From positions 394,001 through 458,000 of the forward strand of contig JASPKZ010005709.1 of NCBI GenBank assembly GCA_030220185.1: a DNA stretch of 64,000 bases, in the 5' to 3' direction. Below, one piece after another: positions 20,640 through 32,067 of the stretch. Under the pieces are notes generated by a model. That model had not been told where the DNA came from, made no database searches, and saw only the letters and a program-made list of their open reading frames with translations. Every line of letters starts with the position of its first letter. The first letter of the stretch is position 1. The DNA comes from Diploptera punctata. Its lineage: Eukaryota; Arthropoda; Insecta; Blattodea; Blaberidae. The translations under genes and the position numbers were made by a program.

Positions 20640-20800
20640 TAGCCCATATTCAGCGCATGGATCGTCACAGAATACCAAAACAAATTCTTCACTACATTCC
20701 TCGAGGCAGAAGATCTGTGGGTCGACCTTTTCGGAGATGGCGGGAGACCGTAATAGGCCACTGGGCCTAATACTTGAAAGGCAGATGATGATGAATATTG
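20640..20800 (+). mobile_element. RTE-like LINE tail fragment
   Basis: Encodes ILHYIPRGRRSVGRPFRRW-like C-terminus (in part RGRRSVGRPFRRW), then a 3' end rich in ATGATGATG. Confidence 0.6.
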
Positions 20801-20918
20801 TTTATTCTCAAAGAATTACAAACAGAATCAGTCATGGAATATGTACAAAAATACAGAAACAACTGGAAATCTCATGTAAGAAGAATGAGCAGAACAAGAA
20901 TACCACGTCAGATCTTAA

Positions 20919-22249
20919 CACATTGGTGACGGGCCACGGAGATCTCCGTTTTTAAATGGCCAGCGCTAGACGACTGGTCACGGAGATTTCCGGTTTTACG
21001 TTTTCTATGGCTTTCCTGCCTCTTCGCTTTTGAATGAGGCATTCAATTTTGTTTCTTCTCATTGTGAAATAAATTTTAGTTGTTTTGTACCCCTCTCTTC
21101 TCTTTTATGAAATTGCCAACTTTACAGAAAGAGTTGTTTACAATTTTTATGACAGACGGCTGGTGAAATGTGGAATTTTAGTGTGGGTAGTTAGGCGATT
21201 ACGGGATACGTATGTAACCCGTAAATATATGTTGCAGAGCGGAAAAATTAAAAGAAACTATATTTTGCATTCTGGAGCCGAATTTATATCTGTGGCATCA
21301 TGTCTACCAGGATAATTATTATAATAGTGTGGCTATAGCTGAAAATTTGCTCGAAAGAAAGACGAGAGTTTCTGAAGCAATAAAGATTAACAGAGGACTT
21401 CCAAAATCATCTGTGGAGGCAGGAAATAAACTCAAACCACGAGAAAGTGTTTTTGTAGTAAGAGGGACCTTTTGCTACAAACATCAAAAGATAAAAGAGA
21501 CGTAAGAATGGTTAGCACATTGCATCAGGCAACATGAGAGTGGGAGGAGTAAAGTTGTAAAAATGTCCTATTGAATACTTCAATATAACAAGTATATGAA
21601 GGGTGTAGACAGGGCTGACCAGTACGTATCATATTACTCCATCCTTAGAAAAATAGTGAAATGGACCTAGAAAGTTGTATTGTGGCTTCTGAATTGTGCA
21701 CTCTTTAATGCTTTCAGGGTCTATAAATTTCAAAATCCTAACAGCAAAATGTCAAACAGAAGTTTTTTGCTTGAAACAGCCTCTTGTTTGGCAGTCGTGA
21801 AATTAGGAACATATGACAGGGAAGACGAGGAAAGACAGAGAGAAAAGAAACCACTTCTAGGAGACCACCTCACGACCCACCAGGGAGGCTAAGACATTAA
21901 GAAAAATAAATTAACACCAACTGTGATTGGAAAGAAAAGAAGACCCTCCAAACTTTGCCGCGTTTTTAGTGAACACAAGAAAAGAAACTCGCTACATATG
22001 CTCTTTTGCACTGTGCCATTACATAAAGGGAAATGTTTCCAACGCTATCAAACCCTCAATTTCTCCTAGAAGGTCTGGTGAGAACACTAATAAAGATTTA
22101 CTTATGCATTATTGTTATTGACTGTAAATATATTGACGTAAAAGCGACACTGTGCCAGCGCGATTTAAAATTTAAAAGTCCACCCTACTGACAGAAATGT
22201 CCGGTCCAGCAGCGTTGGGTGGAATGCAGAGCTGTCGGTCACCAATGTG
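20919..22249 (+). mobile_element. piggyBac element, decayed
   Basis: 1,331 bp between TTAA duplications (20915-20918 and 22250-22253). Termini CACATTGGTGAC and GTCACCAATGTG. It carries the 3' half of a piggyBac transposase. Confidence 0.88.
21300..22130 (+). pseudogene. piggyBac transposase remnant
   Basis: Conserved late block YMKGVDRADQYVSYYS with VDRAD, then VVLWLLNCALFNAFRVYKFQ. A Cys-rich C-terminus (SKLCRVFSEHKKRNS, LFCTVPLHKGKCFQ) resembles the piggyBac C-terminal zinc-binding domain. Several stop codons and frame changes interrupt it, and the N-terminal half including the first catalytic Asp residues is missing. The block order and the TTAA ends agree on the assignment. Confidence 0.82.
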
Positions 22250-22466
22250 TTAAATTACCAGTCACCAGGCAAGAGATCTTTGGGCAGACCCTTCAAACGA
22301 TTTATTGAGACCGTAACAGACCACTAGGTCTATCACATGAAAGGAAGAAGAAGAAGAAGTATAATATTGTTATAGTAAGCTGCAACCCTAACATGCCTTT
22401 GTGACAAAATAGGGTTTCAAAATATTTGGAGATTCAATAATAATAACATTGGTCAGAGTATATTTT

Positions 22467-22672
22467 AAAAATTAAAATATTTTTGTCTGTTCATTCTTAC
22501 CTCTTAGAGTTTTTTTGTCGAACATATGTTTCAGAGCTTCTTAGCTGACGATGGGGCTAAGAAGCTCTGAAACATGTTCGACAAAAACAACTCTAAGAGG
22601 TAAGAATGAACAGAAAAAAATGTTTTAATTATTAAACAAACCTCTTAATGTTACTTCCTATTGTATTTTAAA
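22467..22672. mobile_element. minimal PLE foldback with central hammerhead
   Basis: Termini TTCATTCTTACCTCTTAGAG and CTCTAAGAGGTAAGAATGAA, right end ACCTCTTAATGTTACTTCCT. The palindrome axis falls inside the ribozyme-like motif. Confidence 0.78.
22545..22578 (+). ncRNA. hammerhead ribozyme-like motif at palindrome centre
   Basis: CTGACGA, T, stem II GGGGCT-AAGA-AGCTCT (6 bp, two G-T), GAAAC, AT, GTT. All core residues match. Confidence 0.72.
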
Positions 22673-22728
22673 AACTCACTTCATAAATAAAGGTCTATAA
22701 TTTTACTAAACAATTAATCTGGAATAAT

Positions 22729-23877
22729 ATTTTACGGACTATAAGACACACTTTTTTCTTTGAAAAATTGCCTCCAAAATTCAGGTGCATCTTATACTCA
22801 AAATTAATATAAAAATTTCCAGTGTTTGATTTAAAATTCCTGCCAGTCTTAAAAATGGCGATATATTCAATGCCGTGGGAAACCTATCTCTATCTGGCAA
22901 CATTGGATTCAACTGGCAGCAGCAGTACAGCGATGCGACGAACATGAGTTGCGGGGATTCACAAGCTTGCTAACACTGTCTCCCTCCTGTCCCACCATCA
23001 CAAACCTAGAACACTGTCTAGCCTATGATGTGTTATTGCAGTCTACGATGTCAGTGAACTTAAACAAATGGATGGTGGATGAAACCCAACATGAATTCAC
23101 GCCAAAGGTAGCTTTAAAATGACATACATCAAACAAGTGTGTCAGTGGATAAAACAGTCATGGTCTAGAGTGAGAGAAGACATTATTGTTAAATCTTTCA
23201 AGAAGTGCAGCATAAGTAATGCTCTTGATGGCATCTTATATATGATGAGGACAACGAAGAGAAAGAATAAGAAGAAGAAAAAGAATAATAAGAAGAAAGT
23301 TCAGATGACAATTTTCAGGGATTTTATAGATCAGAACAGTTTTATAAACTAAGATTCTTTTTTTAGTCTGGCTTTGCAATCTAATAATAAAAATGGTAAA
23401 ATACGGTACCCAAAAAAGACTAGAATGGCAATGTATAAAACTTATTTCAAACCAGTTCTAACATATACAGCTAAGACTTGGACATATACAAAGAAGGAAT
23501 TGAGCAGAATACCAGCTACAGAAATGAAATTCTTATGTGGAATGGTACATAAAACAAGGAGAGATAGAATAAGGAATGACAAAATCAGAGAGATATTAAG
23601 TGTAGGAAAATTAAAATCATACATAGAAAAAAATAGACTAAAATGGTTTGGACACTTAAAAAGAATGGAAAAGGAAAGACTACCACAGAGACTGTTAAAT
23701 CTCAAGATAAAAGGAAAATGACCACGAGACAGACTATGATTTTAATTAAAATAACCTCAAAATATCACTTCCTAAAATAAAATATTAATTAGGAAGATTC
23801 TTAAAAAGCCTCTTCAAAATTGGGGAGGTCATCTTAAATTCAAGGTTGACTTATATTTGGATAAATATGGTAAATTA
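22729..23877 (+). mobile_element. pogo/Tigger-like element remnant, interrupted
   Basis: Starts TTTTACGGACTATAAGACAC and ends AAATATGGTAAATT, pogo-like termini. 23119-23230 encodes VCQWIKQSWSRVREDIIVKS and FKKCSISNALDG, the conserved C-terminal block of pogo/Tigger transposases. The DDE core is missing. It contains the LINE fragment below. Confidence 0.72.
23352..23795 (+). mobile_element. LINE tail plus PLE terminus inside pogo remnant
   Basis: 23395-23721 encodes TRMAMYKTYFKPVLTYTAKT, RIPATEMKFLCGMVHKTRRD and LKWFGHLKRMEKERLPQR, an RTE-like C-terminus. It is followed directly by a PLE terminus (ATAACCTCAAAATATCACTT, 23745-23795). Confidence 0.7.
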
Positions 23878-23919
23878 CCTGATAGTGTAGGCTGTTATAA
23901 ATTTTAATATTATACTCAC

Positions 23920-24188
23920 GTCCTTGAGAAAGGCCTGGTTCTCTGAGTTAGTAGAAGATCTCTCCGCACTCTGCATTCTCTGCATTTCCTCCTGTCGAGC
24001 CTTGCTGGGACTGTGTCTGATCAGCGATGACTTCTCCACCAGTCCCTTACGTCCCTTAGGGAAAGGTCCAAATGGTTGCACTTTCTCTTTTGGTTTTGTT
24101 GTTGCGGTACCACCACCACCAGCTGATGCAGGAGGTGCTGCACTTACATTAGGACCCATGTTGCGTGGCATCGCAGCTCCCTTCCCAC
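23920..24188 (-). CDS. Rab3-GEF: Rab3-GEF exon F
   Basis: 269 nt, entered with two bases completing the split Gly codon, leaving in phase 0. The acceptor is tgtgcag at 24189 and the donor GTGAGT at 23919-23914. After a Gly/Ala-rich start the peptide reads KVQPFGPFPKGRKGLVEKSS, LIRHSPSKARQEEMQRMQSA and ends NSENQAFLKD. From memory, the SSENQAFLKE block is followed in vertebrate MADD by a V(L/V)xGxGVGWL segment, and exon G supplies exactly that here. It is the strongest single link between exons. The basic Ser-rich stretch is a plausible phosphorylation region, which is inference. Confidence 0.92.
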
Positions 24189-24244
24189 CTGCACAGACAT
24201 TGTTACATCAATCACCTTCTCTTTACTCGACTTTACATGACTCT

Positions 24245-24918
24245 TAGCTAACTCACTGCCACTATTGAACCTGTAGGTTCATGGCCACATGGCCATAAAC
24301 TCTCCATACATCCCTATCCTGAAATAATGTTTTCCAATCATACTCTGTATAATTTACTTCCCTCAAATCATGATTAATGTTATTCTCTCACCTCATTCTT
24401 GGTCTATCTACTGGGCACTTTCCCTCTGGTTTACCAACAAGTAGTTTCTATGTCCCTCTTTTATTTCCCATTCGTCCCACATGTCCTGCCCATCGCAATC
24501 TACAAGACTTTAACTGTTCTTATCATATCTGGTTTCCTATAAAGATCGTGTAGTTCACTGTTATGTAGTTCTCTCTATTTTCCTTCTGTTCATCTCTCCA
24601 AAAATGTTCCTAAGAACTTTGTTCTCAAATACTTGTAATCTTTCCACCTACTTTGAAGTAAGAGTGCATGTTTTGCATTCATATAATGTAACTGGGAGAA
24701 TAACACTTTTATATATTTTCCAGTTTAATGTTTTTTGAGAGAATTTGGATGACAAGAGTACCTTGTAATGCATAACATGCATTTCCAGAAATGAGCCGAT
24801 ATTTAATTTCTTTGCGTACCTCATTCCTGTTTGTAATTATTGTTCCTAGGTATTTTAATTGAGTCACTTCTTCAAAATTTCCCTCATTTATCATTAACTG
24901 TCCATTTCCATTATATAA
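24245..24918 (-). mobile_element. RTE LINE 3' fragment
   Basis: Degenerate 3' half of the RTE family with its ACTCACTGCCACTATTGAAC end adjacent to exon F's intron. Encodes MINEGNFEEVTQLKYLGTII. Confidence 0.75.
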
Positions 24919-25262
24919 TGAATTATATTTGAAGAGAAAAATTATATGCTCAGACTGGAGTTTGAACCCAGAACCTTTGGCTTTCTAGGCCAATGCTTTT
25001 TCCCAAAGCTACCTGAGCACTCCAATCTAAACACAAATTTTCTCTTATATACAATGTTAATTTCTGAGCACCAAATGCTACAAAACCATTGCTTTGATCT
25101 TGCAAATGGCAGCTTCTTTATTAAGAAGACCTTTTATTGGGAATTTTACATTACATTATAGAGCCAGTATGGCCTCTTTTGATGTTTTTTTATTATTCAT
25201 TTCATACATCTCAATGATGGATAAATCATGTTTGAAGAGAAAAATATACACTCAGACTTCTA
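24919..25262 (-). repeat. tRNA-cored element, diverged
   Basis: Core at 24948-25018 on the minus strand with a damaged A box. Flanks ATATTTGAAGAGAAAAATTA and spacer as in the main family. Confidence 0.7.
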
Positions 25263-25685
25263 TTATTGTCACAGCAACAAGAGAAAAATCAGCAGAAACA
25301 AAAAATAAAATTCAGAGGACACTATCCGGCATTGTGCACTGGTTTTAAACTTTTAACGTATAGGATTTTTAAATGCCCATCACTGGAATATAAATGTCTT
25401 AACACCCTTATTTTGCAGCATTGTAAATAAAAATTTATTAACTGCAATATGTCAGATTTATCTGCCTTTTGGTCGCAGACGGTGTATACCTGGCATCATG
25501 TATATGTGACCTTAGTCCTTTAAAGGTAAAATGCCCTATTTAAATACCAGTTCCAGACTGTTTTTAAATCTAAAATGCATGAAACATTTTTAAAATATCA
25601 TATAATCAGTCACGATTAACCTTCCTGGATAAATGAAATGTTGCTTCATCACTGAGTATATTGTTGTTGTTGTTTTCAAATGGCT
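25263..25685. other. unassigned intron
   Basis: No coding or repeat family recognised. Confidence 0.5.
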
Positions 25686-25689
25686 GGAG

Positions 25690-26040
25690 CTTGGTTTACA
25701 CCATTAGTACTCTTGTTTCCCAATAAAGTCCTGCAACGCCTTCCTGACCTTTTTCTCGGGGTCTAGTTGCCTGCAATTTAGCAAGTGTTCCTTGCTTAGG
25801 AGAACATTTTCTCCACACAAGGAGCAGCCCATAGTTCTAGGGACAATCCCCATTCTATGAAGGTGGTCATCCAGACAGTCATGCCCCATTTCCAATCTGA
25901 AGAGAGCTACTGCTGTTATTCTAGGGGGACGTTTTATTGTTTCAGCATATTTCACTATGTCTTATGTTTTATATTCTTCCGCTATGTCTTATTTTGAAGA
26001 TCTTTCATATTCTGTTCTCTTCTTTTGAGAACCTATTGGC
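25690..26040 (-). mobile_element. LINE C-terminus with CCHC motif
   Basis: 25955-25704 encodes [27 protein letters not shown] and CSLCGENVLLSKEHLLNC, a CxxC...HxxxxC knuckle typical of the tail of RNase-H-bearing non-LTR elements. Same family as 27236-27784. Confidence 0.72.
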
Positions 26041-26119
26041 CAACTTTATAGAGCACACATGCACACTGAGACTGTACCCTCGACCCGTCGTAGCTTTTCA
26101 GATAAACAGCTTCTTGCGA

Positions 26120-27029
26120 TGAACCGAAAGTGCATTTTTTCGGTTCAGTGTAGTATCTTTGTTCTCCTCCCTACACAGGAACATTTGTGAAATATGCCAA
26201 TACCCATGTTCTCCTAGTGGCTACCCCTTCCCTCTTTATCCTTCCTGCCGCGCATGTCTACGGCGCATTCCCCCTCTACCTCGGAACCTTTATATACATA
26301 GTGCACCTACAGAACTAGATCATTCGATCATCCTAGCAATCGGCGTTTTGGTTGTACTAACGGATTCAAGAGTGGAATCCGGTTCCAGATCAATATGCGA
26401 CTGGAAAGTTAAAACATGGACTTCTACGTAGACAAGTTGTCTTGAGGCCAAGAAGAGGCCTGTTTGAGTTGGTCTGACCGTCTAGGGAAGAGGATATTCC
26501 CGAAACTCGGACATCTGTGTGAGTGTGGTGTGATGTATGGTATGTTATTTATTTATTTTTCTTTCTGTACGGCTACTTTGATCGTTTGATCGAATGCCAT
26601 TATTTTCGTTGTTAATTTACTTTTTAATGAGCCAACTTGTTTATTAAAGTTATCTTTTAAACAACGCCCCTCTCTTGCTTTGTTTAAGTATAAATAGTTG
26701 TTCACTATCCTGTTATGGAAATCACTCACGTAAGATACCATTCCGAGCTCCTCAACTATCATGCTGATTAGCATTATTCAAAACACAGTCATTGTCTTGT
26801 ATTTAATAAGAAAGATGAATCAACGGCTACCTTCTATGGGCCCGAGGTAAACCATTTTCCTGATAAGATATCCTCTTTGGAAATCTGATCCACGTTAATA
26901 GAAACAGCAAATTACAAAACCCGATCCCGGAGTAAAATGGTAGCAAGATGCGTAGTTTATTAAAAGTGGGAATCGTAACCCCCACAAAAGGTAGCAGTCA
27001 GCGTGGTTTAGGGTTTCGTAACCCCCACA
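26120..27029 (+). mobile_element. LTR-like sequence, related to 6942-7773
   Basis: Starts TGAACCGAAAGTGC and ends near CGTAACCCCCACA. It is followed by TGGTAACAGAGCGC, which could be a primer-binding site for a tRNA 3' end, and about 200 bp of further sequence. That would make it a 5' LTR with some internal region. Both ends are less certain than in the first copy. Confidence 0.5.
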
Positions 27030-27235
27030 AATGGTAACAGAGCGCTGGGTTTCTAGCCAGCACAGCGATCTCAACCAAGAGCGTCTCATTTCATCAACAA
27101 GTTTGCTTGTACACAGGTAAGTTAAGTCTATTTCTCATACTTCAAACAAAAGGTTTATTTTTAAAAAATAAGATAAATTTGCAGATCCATTATTCTTTAA
27201 TTGCAATATCTCAAACTAAGATCTGAAATTCAGTT

Positions 27236-27784
27236 TAGATGTTCCTCTTCCTTCCCAATAAAGTCCTACAATGTCATTCCTGACCTTTTTCCGAAGGTCT
27301 AGTTGCCTGCAATTTAGCAAGTTTCCTTGCTTAGGAGAATATTTTCTCCACACAAGGAGCATTCCACAGTTCTAGGTATAGTCCCCATTCTATGAAGACA
27401 GTCATGGGCAGTTTTCCAATCTGAAGAGAGATACAGCTGTTCTTCTAGGGAGGTGTTTTTATTGTTTCAGCATATTTCGGCATGTCTTCATATTTCTTAT
27501 TTTGAAGATCTTTTATATTCTGTTCTCTTCTTTTGAGATGTATTTTTTGTTTTAGCTCCTGTTGTCTTCTTTGTAGGGATATCTCTTTTGTTGTCCTCAG
27601 TCTGATTGGAGCCTTTCTTTGCTAACAAGTCTGCTCGTTCATTACCCAGTAATCCCACTTGTGACGGTACCCACTGTAATACAATGTATTTACCTTGAGC
27701 TTCTGCAATCTTATATGTGGTTCTTATGTTCTGGATGATCGGGGTGTTTTGTTGGTTATCAATTATTGCTTGTATTGCTGACAT
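27236..27784 (-). mobile_element. LINE with RNase H domain fragment
   Basis: 27784-27497 encodes SAIQAIIDNQQNTPIIQNIR, IVLQWVPSQVGLLGNERADL and LAKKGS. The W-V-P-S-x-x-G-x-x-GNERAD-x-LAK pattern is the end of an RNase H domain of the jockey/I/R1 group. A frame-broken tail follows, collinear with 25690-26040. Confidence 0.8.
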
Positions 27785-27787
27785 TGA

Positions 27788-28369
27788 GGGTCGTATGTTA
27801 GAACATTACTCTCTACTCAAATTACTTCCAATCACTAGTGAGCTGATTCACCGTGAGCAATTGCTGAGAACGAATTAACGGCCGACTTAACAGTCATGCA
27901 CGAGAGTCGACGTTTTCGTAATATTGGCAACGAATTACCCAGAATTCTCAGCGATAAAACCACTTCCGTTATTTTCGTCTGCTATAGAGGAATGCATTTA
28001 TGCTTGCATCCCGCAAATAATACCGTATACAAACACGTCTGCGACACGCAATATTACGCCGATTCTCCTGTTCTTCCAGTTGAATTCTTTGGTAGACTCT
28101 ATCAAATTCCTCTTCTCCGTGTATACCGAAAACATGATCGAAGTCTTCAAGGTCCGACATCTTGGATAAATGTTGGATAAAGCAGCAAAGTACATCGGTT
28201 CCGGGATTTTAATTTGAGTTGCTCATGTAAGGTACCTCCACAGGTAGCTTACAAATTTAACCAATTATTATCGTATGAACAGATTTCTGAGTAAGCAAAA
28301 TCGTATTAGCATACAACTTGCTCAGCAGAGAAGGCATTTTACTGTCTAATGCGTCCAAACATGCGACCC
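27788..28369. mobile_element. Harbinger-like non-autonomous element, copy 1
   Basis: 582 bp with ends GGGTCGTATGTT and AACATGCGACCC, flanked by TGA (27785-27787, 28370-28372). Nearly identical to copy 2 at 52394-52999. On the minus strand it encodes MSDLEDFDHVFGIHGEEEFD, possibly the start of a PIF/Harbinger transposase. The 3-bp duplication and GGG ends fit PIF/Harbinger. Confidence 0.75.
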
Positions 28370-28372
28370 TGA

Positions 28373-28665
28373 ATCTATCAATATTACCATCTTCCTGCTT
28401 ACACTGGGCCTGTATAAAATATTTTGTACTGCAGTTTCTATTGCCTTTAGTTCTGCATCAAAATTTGTTGCTCCTGGTCCAAGTGAAATATATTGGGAAA
28501 AGATTTCACTGCATTCACTGAGTATAATCCAACAAAGAAATCACTTATTCACAATTTTGTAAACGGATCAAATTCCTGCTCCAAACTGGAGCACACAATG
28601 CAAACTTGATGAGTTTATGGTTTGTTTCAAATATCAATCACATTTCCACATGTAATACTTCAAAA
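28373..28665. other. unassigned intron
   Basis: No feature recognised. Confidence 0.5.
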
Positions 28666-29000
28666 AATATCCATCCATTGTAATTCTTCCCAAAGGCAGG
28701 TCCTTCACTACAATCATAGCATTTTCATGCTATGATTGCAGCTTTACTAGGGAATTGTAGGTGTGGTAGCTTCCAGTTGCTTTCCACACCGGTGAAGGAT
28801 GATGATGATGATAATTATAAGGAGGATGATGATGATGAGCATATGATTTTGGGGACCATTTGGGCCTTAAAGTTTTCCTGACATTTGTCTTACAGGTGAG
28901 GAAAACCCCCAATAAAAACCTCACCCAGAAAAACTGCCCCGACCGGAGATCGAACCCGGGCCAACTGCGTGACAAGGCAGCATGCTACCTCGGTGAACTT
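28666..29000 (-). mobile_element. SINE family S1
   Basis: Minus-strand copy: head with GGTTCGATCTCCGG near 28940, body, and 3' end CTTTGGGAAGAATTACAATG. Confidence 0.78.
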
Positions 29001-29085
29001 ACTAAATATAGTGTTCTGAAAATTAATCAGTCATTTATAATAGCCATGTAGTTAAAACCAATCAATCAATCATATCCAGTGTCAT

Positions 29086-29410
29086 AACAGCTGTTGCCAT
29101 CTTCCAGAAACCAAATGCCATTCCTTTCTGTCCATCCACTGGTTCAGTTTCAATCCTCGAGTATACATAACTGCTTGTACTCCCTCCATTCAAATATTTC
29201 TCGGTCATCCCTTTTTTCTTCTCCCTGTTGGTACCCAATTTTTCTTCTTTTTTTTTCAGAATTTATTCACAATATAGTGATTTTCCATCACCCTCAAGAA
29301 ATTTGTCTTCTCTATTTGTAGTGGTCCTGAACATCCTTATCGGTAAGTCCTAGTTCACTCCTACTTCTTTTCACACTGTACATCCATCTTCTTTAGATCT
29401 TCCCTTTCTT
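29086..29410 (-). mobile_element. RTE-like LINE tail, degenerate
   Basis: Resembles the 3' ends at 49373-49965 and 41155-41480 (TTCCAGAAACCAAATGCCAT). No long frame remains. Confidence 0.55.
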
Positions 29411-29501
29411 TTTTTCCTATCTATTTTCCACTCCAACAATGGTATCCAAATATAACAAATAAATAAACTATTAAATCAGTTTTGTGGGAGTGTGCACTTA
29501 C

Positions 29502-29760
29502 CAACATCTTTCTTGCCGAAGATACCATGGAACATGCTAGAAGTTTGAGCTGCAATGCCGTTGAGCTCAGAACTCATGTTAGAGAAGAAGTCACGACCCC
29601 CTGCGCCCAGTAAATCTCGTCCTGCTGCCCTGCTAAGGTCAGATTGTACCAACTCACGGCTTGGCACAGGTGCAGGTTGTTGGTGTTGTTGCAGTGGAAG
29701 CTGCTGGGGAGGAACTGGCTGTGCAGAGCCAGGTGGTGACTCTCGGGAATCCCCAAGACC
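29502..29760 (-). CDS. Rab3-GEF: Rab3-GEF exon E
   Basis: 259 nt, entered in phase 0 and left in phase 1 (last codon split G/GT). The acceptor is ttgtaacag and the donor GTAAGT at 29501-29496. The peptide begins GLGDSRESPPGSAQPVPPQQ, passes a Gln/Pro-rich tract, then SRELVQSDLSRAAGRDLLGA and ends SSMFHGIFGKKDV. The final FHGIFGKK-like segment looks conserved and the Gln/Pro part is a flexible linker. A Harbinger-like element starts 115 nt upstream of the acceptor, in the preceding intron. Confidence 0.86.
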
Positions 29761-29875
29761 CTGTTACAAAATAACATTCACACATCTCATTACTGAGCAC
29801 TAATTATTAAAATAAATTATTACATTTTTTATTGTAAAATATTATTTTTAATCATAAAAACAGTTAAGTCTCTTA

Positions 29876-31124
29876 GGGTCATATCTATGTACGCATTAGA
29901 CCGTAAAAGTCATTCTCTGCTGAGAAAGTTGCATCCAAAGACTTTTTGCATACTTGAAAGTCTGTTCATGTGATAATAATTGTCGTAATTCCTAAGCTAC
30001 CTGGAGAGGTGACTTTGCAGAGAATGAATAGTGAGCAACCCGATGGGAACCGATGGTAACCGATGTACTTTGAAACCTTGCTGCTTTATCCAAGATGTCG
30101 GACCTTGAAGACTTTGATCATGTTTATGGTATATGCGGAGAAGAGGAATTTGATAGAGTCTACCAAAGAATTCAACTGGAAGAACAGTAGAATTGGCATA
30201 ATATTGTGCGATGCAGACGTCGTCGTAAAACGGTTTTATTTGCGGGACACAAGCGTAAATGCACTCCTCTTACTTACTTACTTACTCACTGGCACTATCG
30301 AACCCGTAGGTTCATGGCCGTGCGGACATAAGCTCTCCATACATCCCTATCCTGAGCTAATGCTTTCCAATCATTCCCTGTATAATCTACTTCCCTCAAA
30401 TCATAGTTAATGTTGTTTTCCCACCTCATTCTTGGTCTACCAACTGGGCGCTTTCCCTCTGGCTTTCCTACAAGAAGTTTCCATGCACGTCTTTCATTCC
30501 CCATACGTGCAACATGTCCTGCCCATCGCAGTCTACGAGACTTAACTGTTATTATTATATCTGGCTTCCTATAAAGACCATGTAGTTCATTGCCTAACAT
30601 TCCATGTTCCTAGGAACATGTCCATGTGTTTGAGCCTTTGGCATGGGTTCCCTGAAGTAGTCCCCGTCCGGAGAACCGAATGGGGGACTATTTGACCTCC
30701 GGAAAATTTTACCCCAGATGAACCCATGTCCGCATTTCTTGACGGTTGTATTTTTACGGTGAAAGATCGTCACTCTTTCGCCCAAGGTACTTTTTTCGTC
30801 TGGCTTATCACCTTCGACCAGTCCGGCATGGGTAACCCTATCGGCAGCAATGCTACCGCCGGCATAGCTCTCAGGATCATTTAAGCACGCAAGCCACTCC
30901 ACCACGACAAGGTAAAGATACCATGGAGGGAATGCACTCCTCTAGCAGATGAAAATAACGGAAGTGGTTTTATCGCTGAGAATTCTGGGTAATTTCTTGC
31001 CAATATTACGAAAAAAAAAAAAACTACTTTCATGCATGACCAGTCAGCAACTCGCTAATTCGAACTTTGCACGTTCTCACAGAAAACTCAGATCACCAGA
31101 GACTAATGTATTTGAATGCGGCCC
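29876..31124. mobile_element. Harbinger-like element, copy 3, with LINE inside
   Basis: GGGTCATATCTATG at the left, GAATGCGGCCC at the right, TTA duplications (29873-29875, 31125-31127). Interrupted by 30271-30930. Confidence 0.75.
30271..30930 (-). mobile_element. RTE LINE joined to a second segment, one 13-bp TSD
   Basis: Flanked by AATGCACTCCTCT (30258-30270 and 30931-30943). The 3' part (30271-30597) is the RTE tail. The 5' part (30598-30930) encodes VVEWLACLNDPESYAGGS-like and FRRSNSPPFGSPDGDYFR. It is either the RTE's own 5' UTR joined by internal deletion or a second transcript acquired by template switching. Confidence 0.75.
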
Positions 31125-31127
31125 TTA

Positions 31128-31335
31128 GACTATGATTGGCAGGACATGCGTTACAAATGAGAAATAAAAAGAGGTATGAAAACTTCTTGTAGGAAAATCA
31201 GAGCAAAGGCACCCAGTCAGTAGGCTAAGAATGAGGTGAGAGAATAACATTAACCACGATATGAGGGAAGATGATTATACAGTGGGTGATTGGAAAACAT
31301 TAGCTCAGGATAGAAGTGTGACCTGTCCTTGTGCC
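31128..31335 (+). mobile_element. RTE LINE fragment
   Basis: Plus-strand piece of the RTE tail (TTGTAGGAAAATCAGAGCAA, GAATGAGGTGAGAGAATAAC). Confidence 0.65.
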
Positions 31336-31545
31336 ATGTATTTTTAGTTGTACCTTTTCTCAGCTAAGTTCCAGTTGTAATGTAAACAAACCCAAAATAT
31401 GACTGCATCTTCATTCGTGAAATAATGCATGTAAGAAAATGTAGTTTGCTCTCTAACACTCAAAATAAATTAAATAAAAATATATGTTATCTAGCACATG
31501 TCTATGTAAGTTATATGGGAGAATCTTAAAATATATAATTAACAT

Positions 31546-32067
31546 TTTAATATTTCAAAAAAAACGTTAAACTGAAAATATATAAAACTATTATTCTACC
31601 AGTTATATTATATGGGTGCGAAACATGGACTCTTACTTTAAGGGAGGAAAGGAGATTACAAGTATTTGAGAATAAAGTACTTAGGAAAATTTTTGGACCA
31701 AAGGGAGATGAACAGACAGGTGAATGGAGAAGACTACATAACAATGAGCTACATGGTCTTTATAGGAAGCCAGATATAATAAGAACAGTTAAGTCTCATA
31801 GACAGTGATGGGCAGGACATGTTGCACGTATGGGGAATGAAAGACTTGCATGGAAGCTTCTTGTAGGAAAGCCAGAGGGAAGGCGCCCAGTTGGTAGACC
31901 AAGAGTGAGGTGGGAGAACAACATTAACTATGATTTGAGGGAAGTAGATTATACATGGAATGATTGAAAAGCATTATCTCAGGATAGGGATGTATGGAGA
32001 GCTTATGTCCGCGCGGCCATGAACCTACGGGTTCGATAGTGCCAGTGAGTAAGTAAGTAAGTATGCA
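31546..32067 (+). mobile_element. RTE LINE 3' end, plus strand
   Basis: Frame-broken C-terminal region ending ACGGGTTCGATAGTGCCAGT and (AAGT)n. Inserted in Harbinger-like copy 4. Confidence 0.8.

Larger units (their letters stand above)
20820..22370 (+). mobile_element. RTE-like LINE tail split by piggyBac
   Basis: 20820-20918 encodes NRISHGICTKIQKQ-type and RMSRTRIPRQIL segments. The frame resumes at 22254 with SPGKRSLGRPFKRFIE. The break is the piggyBac element. Confidence 0.75.

Noticed and set aside
27896..28180. 94-codon plus-strand protein repeated at 52502-52786
   Set aside because: Both are inside the Harbinger-like copies. The other strand has the more transposase-like frame, so the plus frames are probably shadows.
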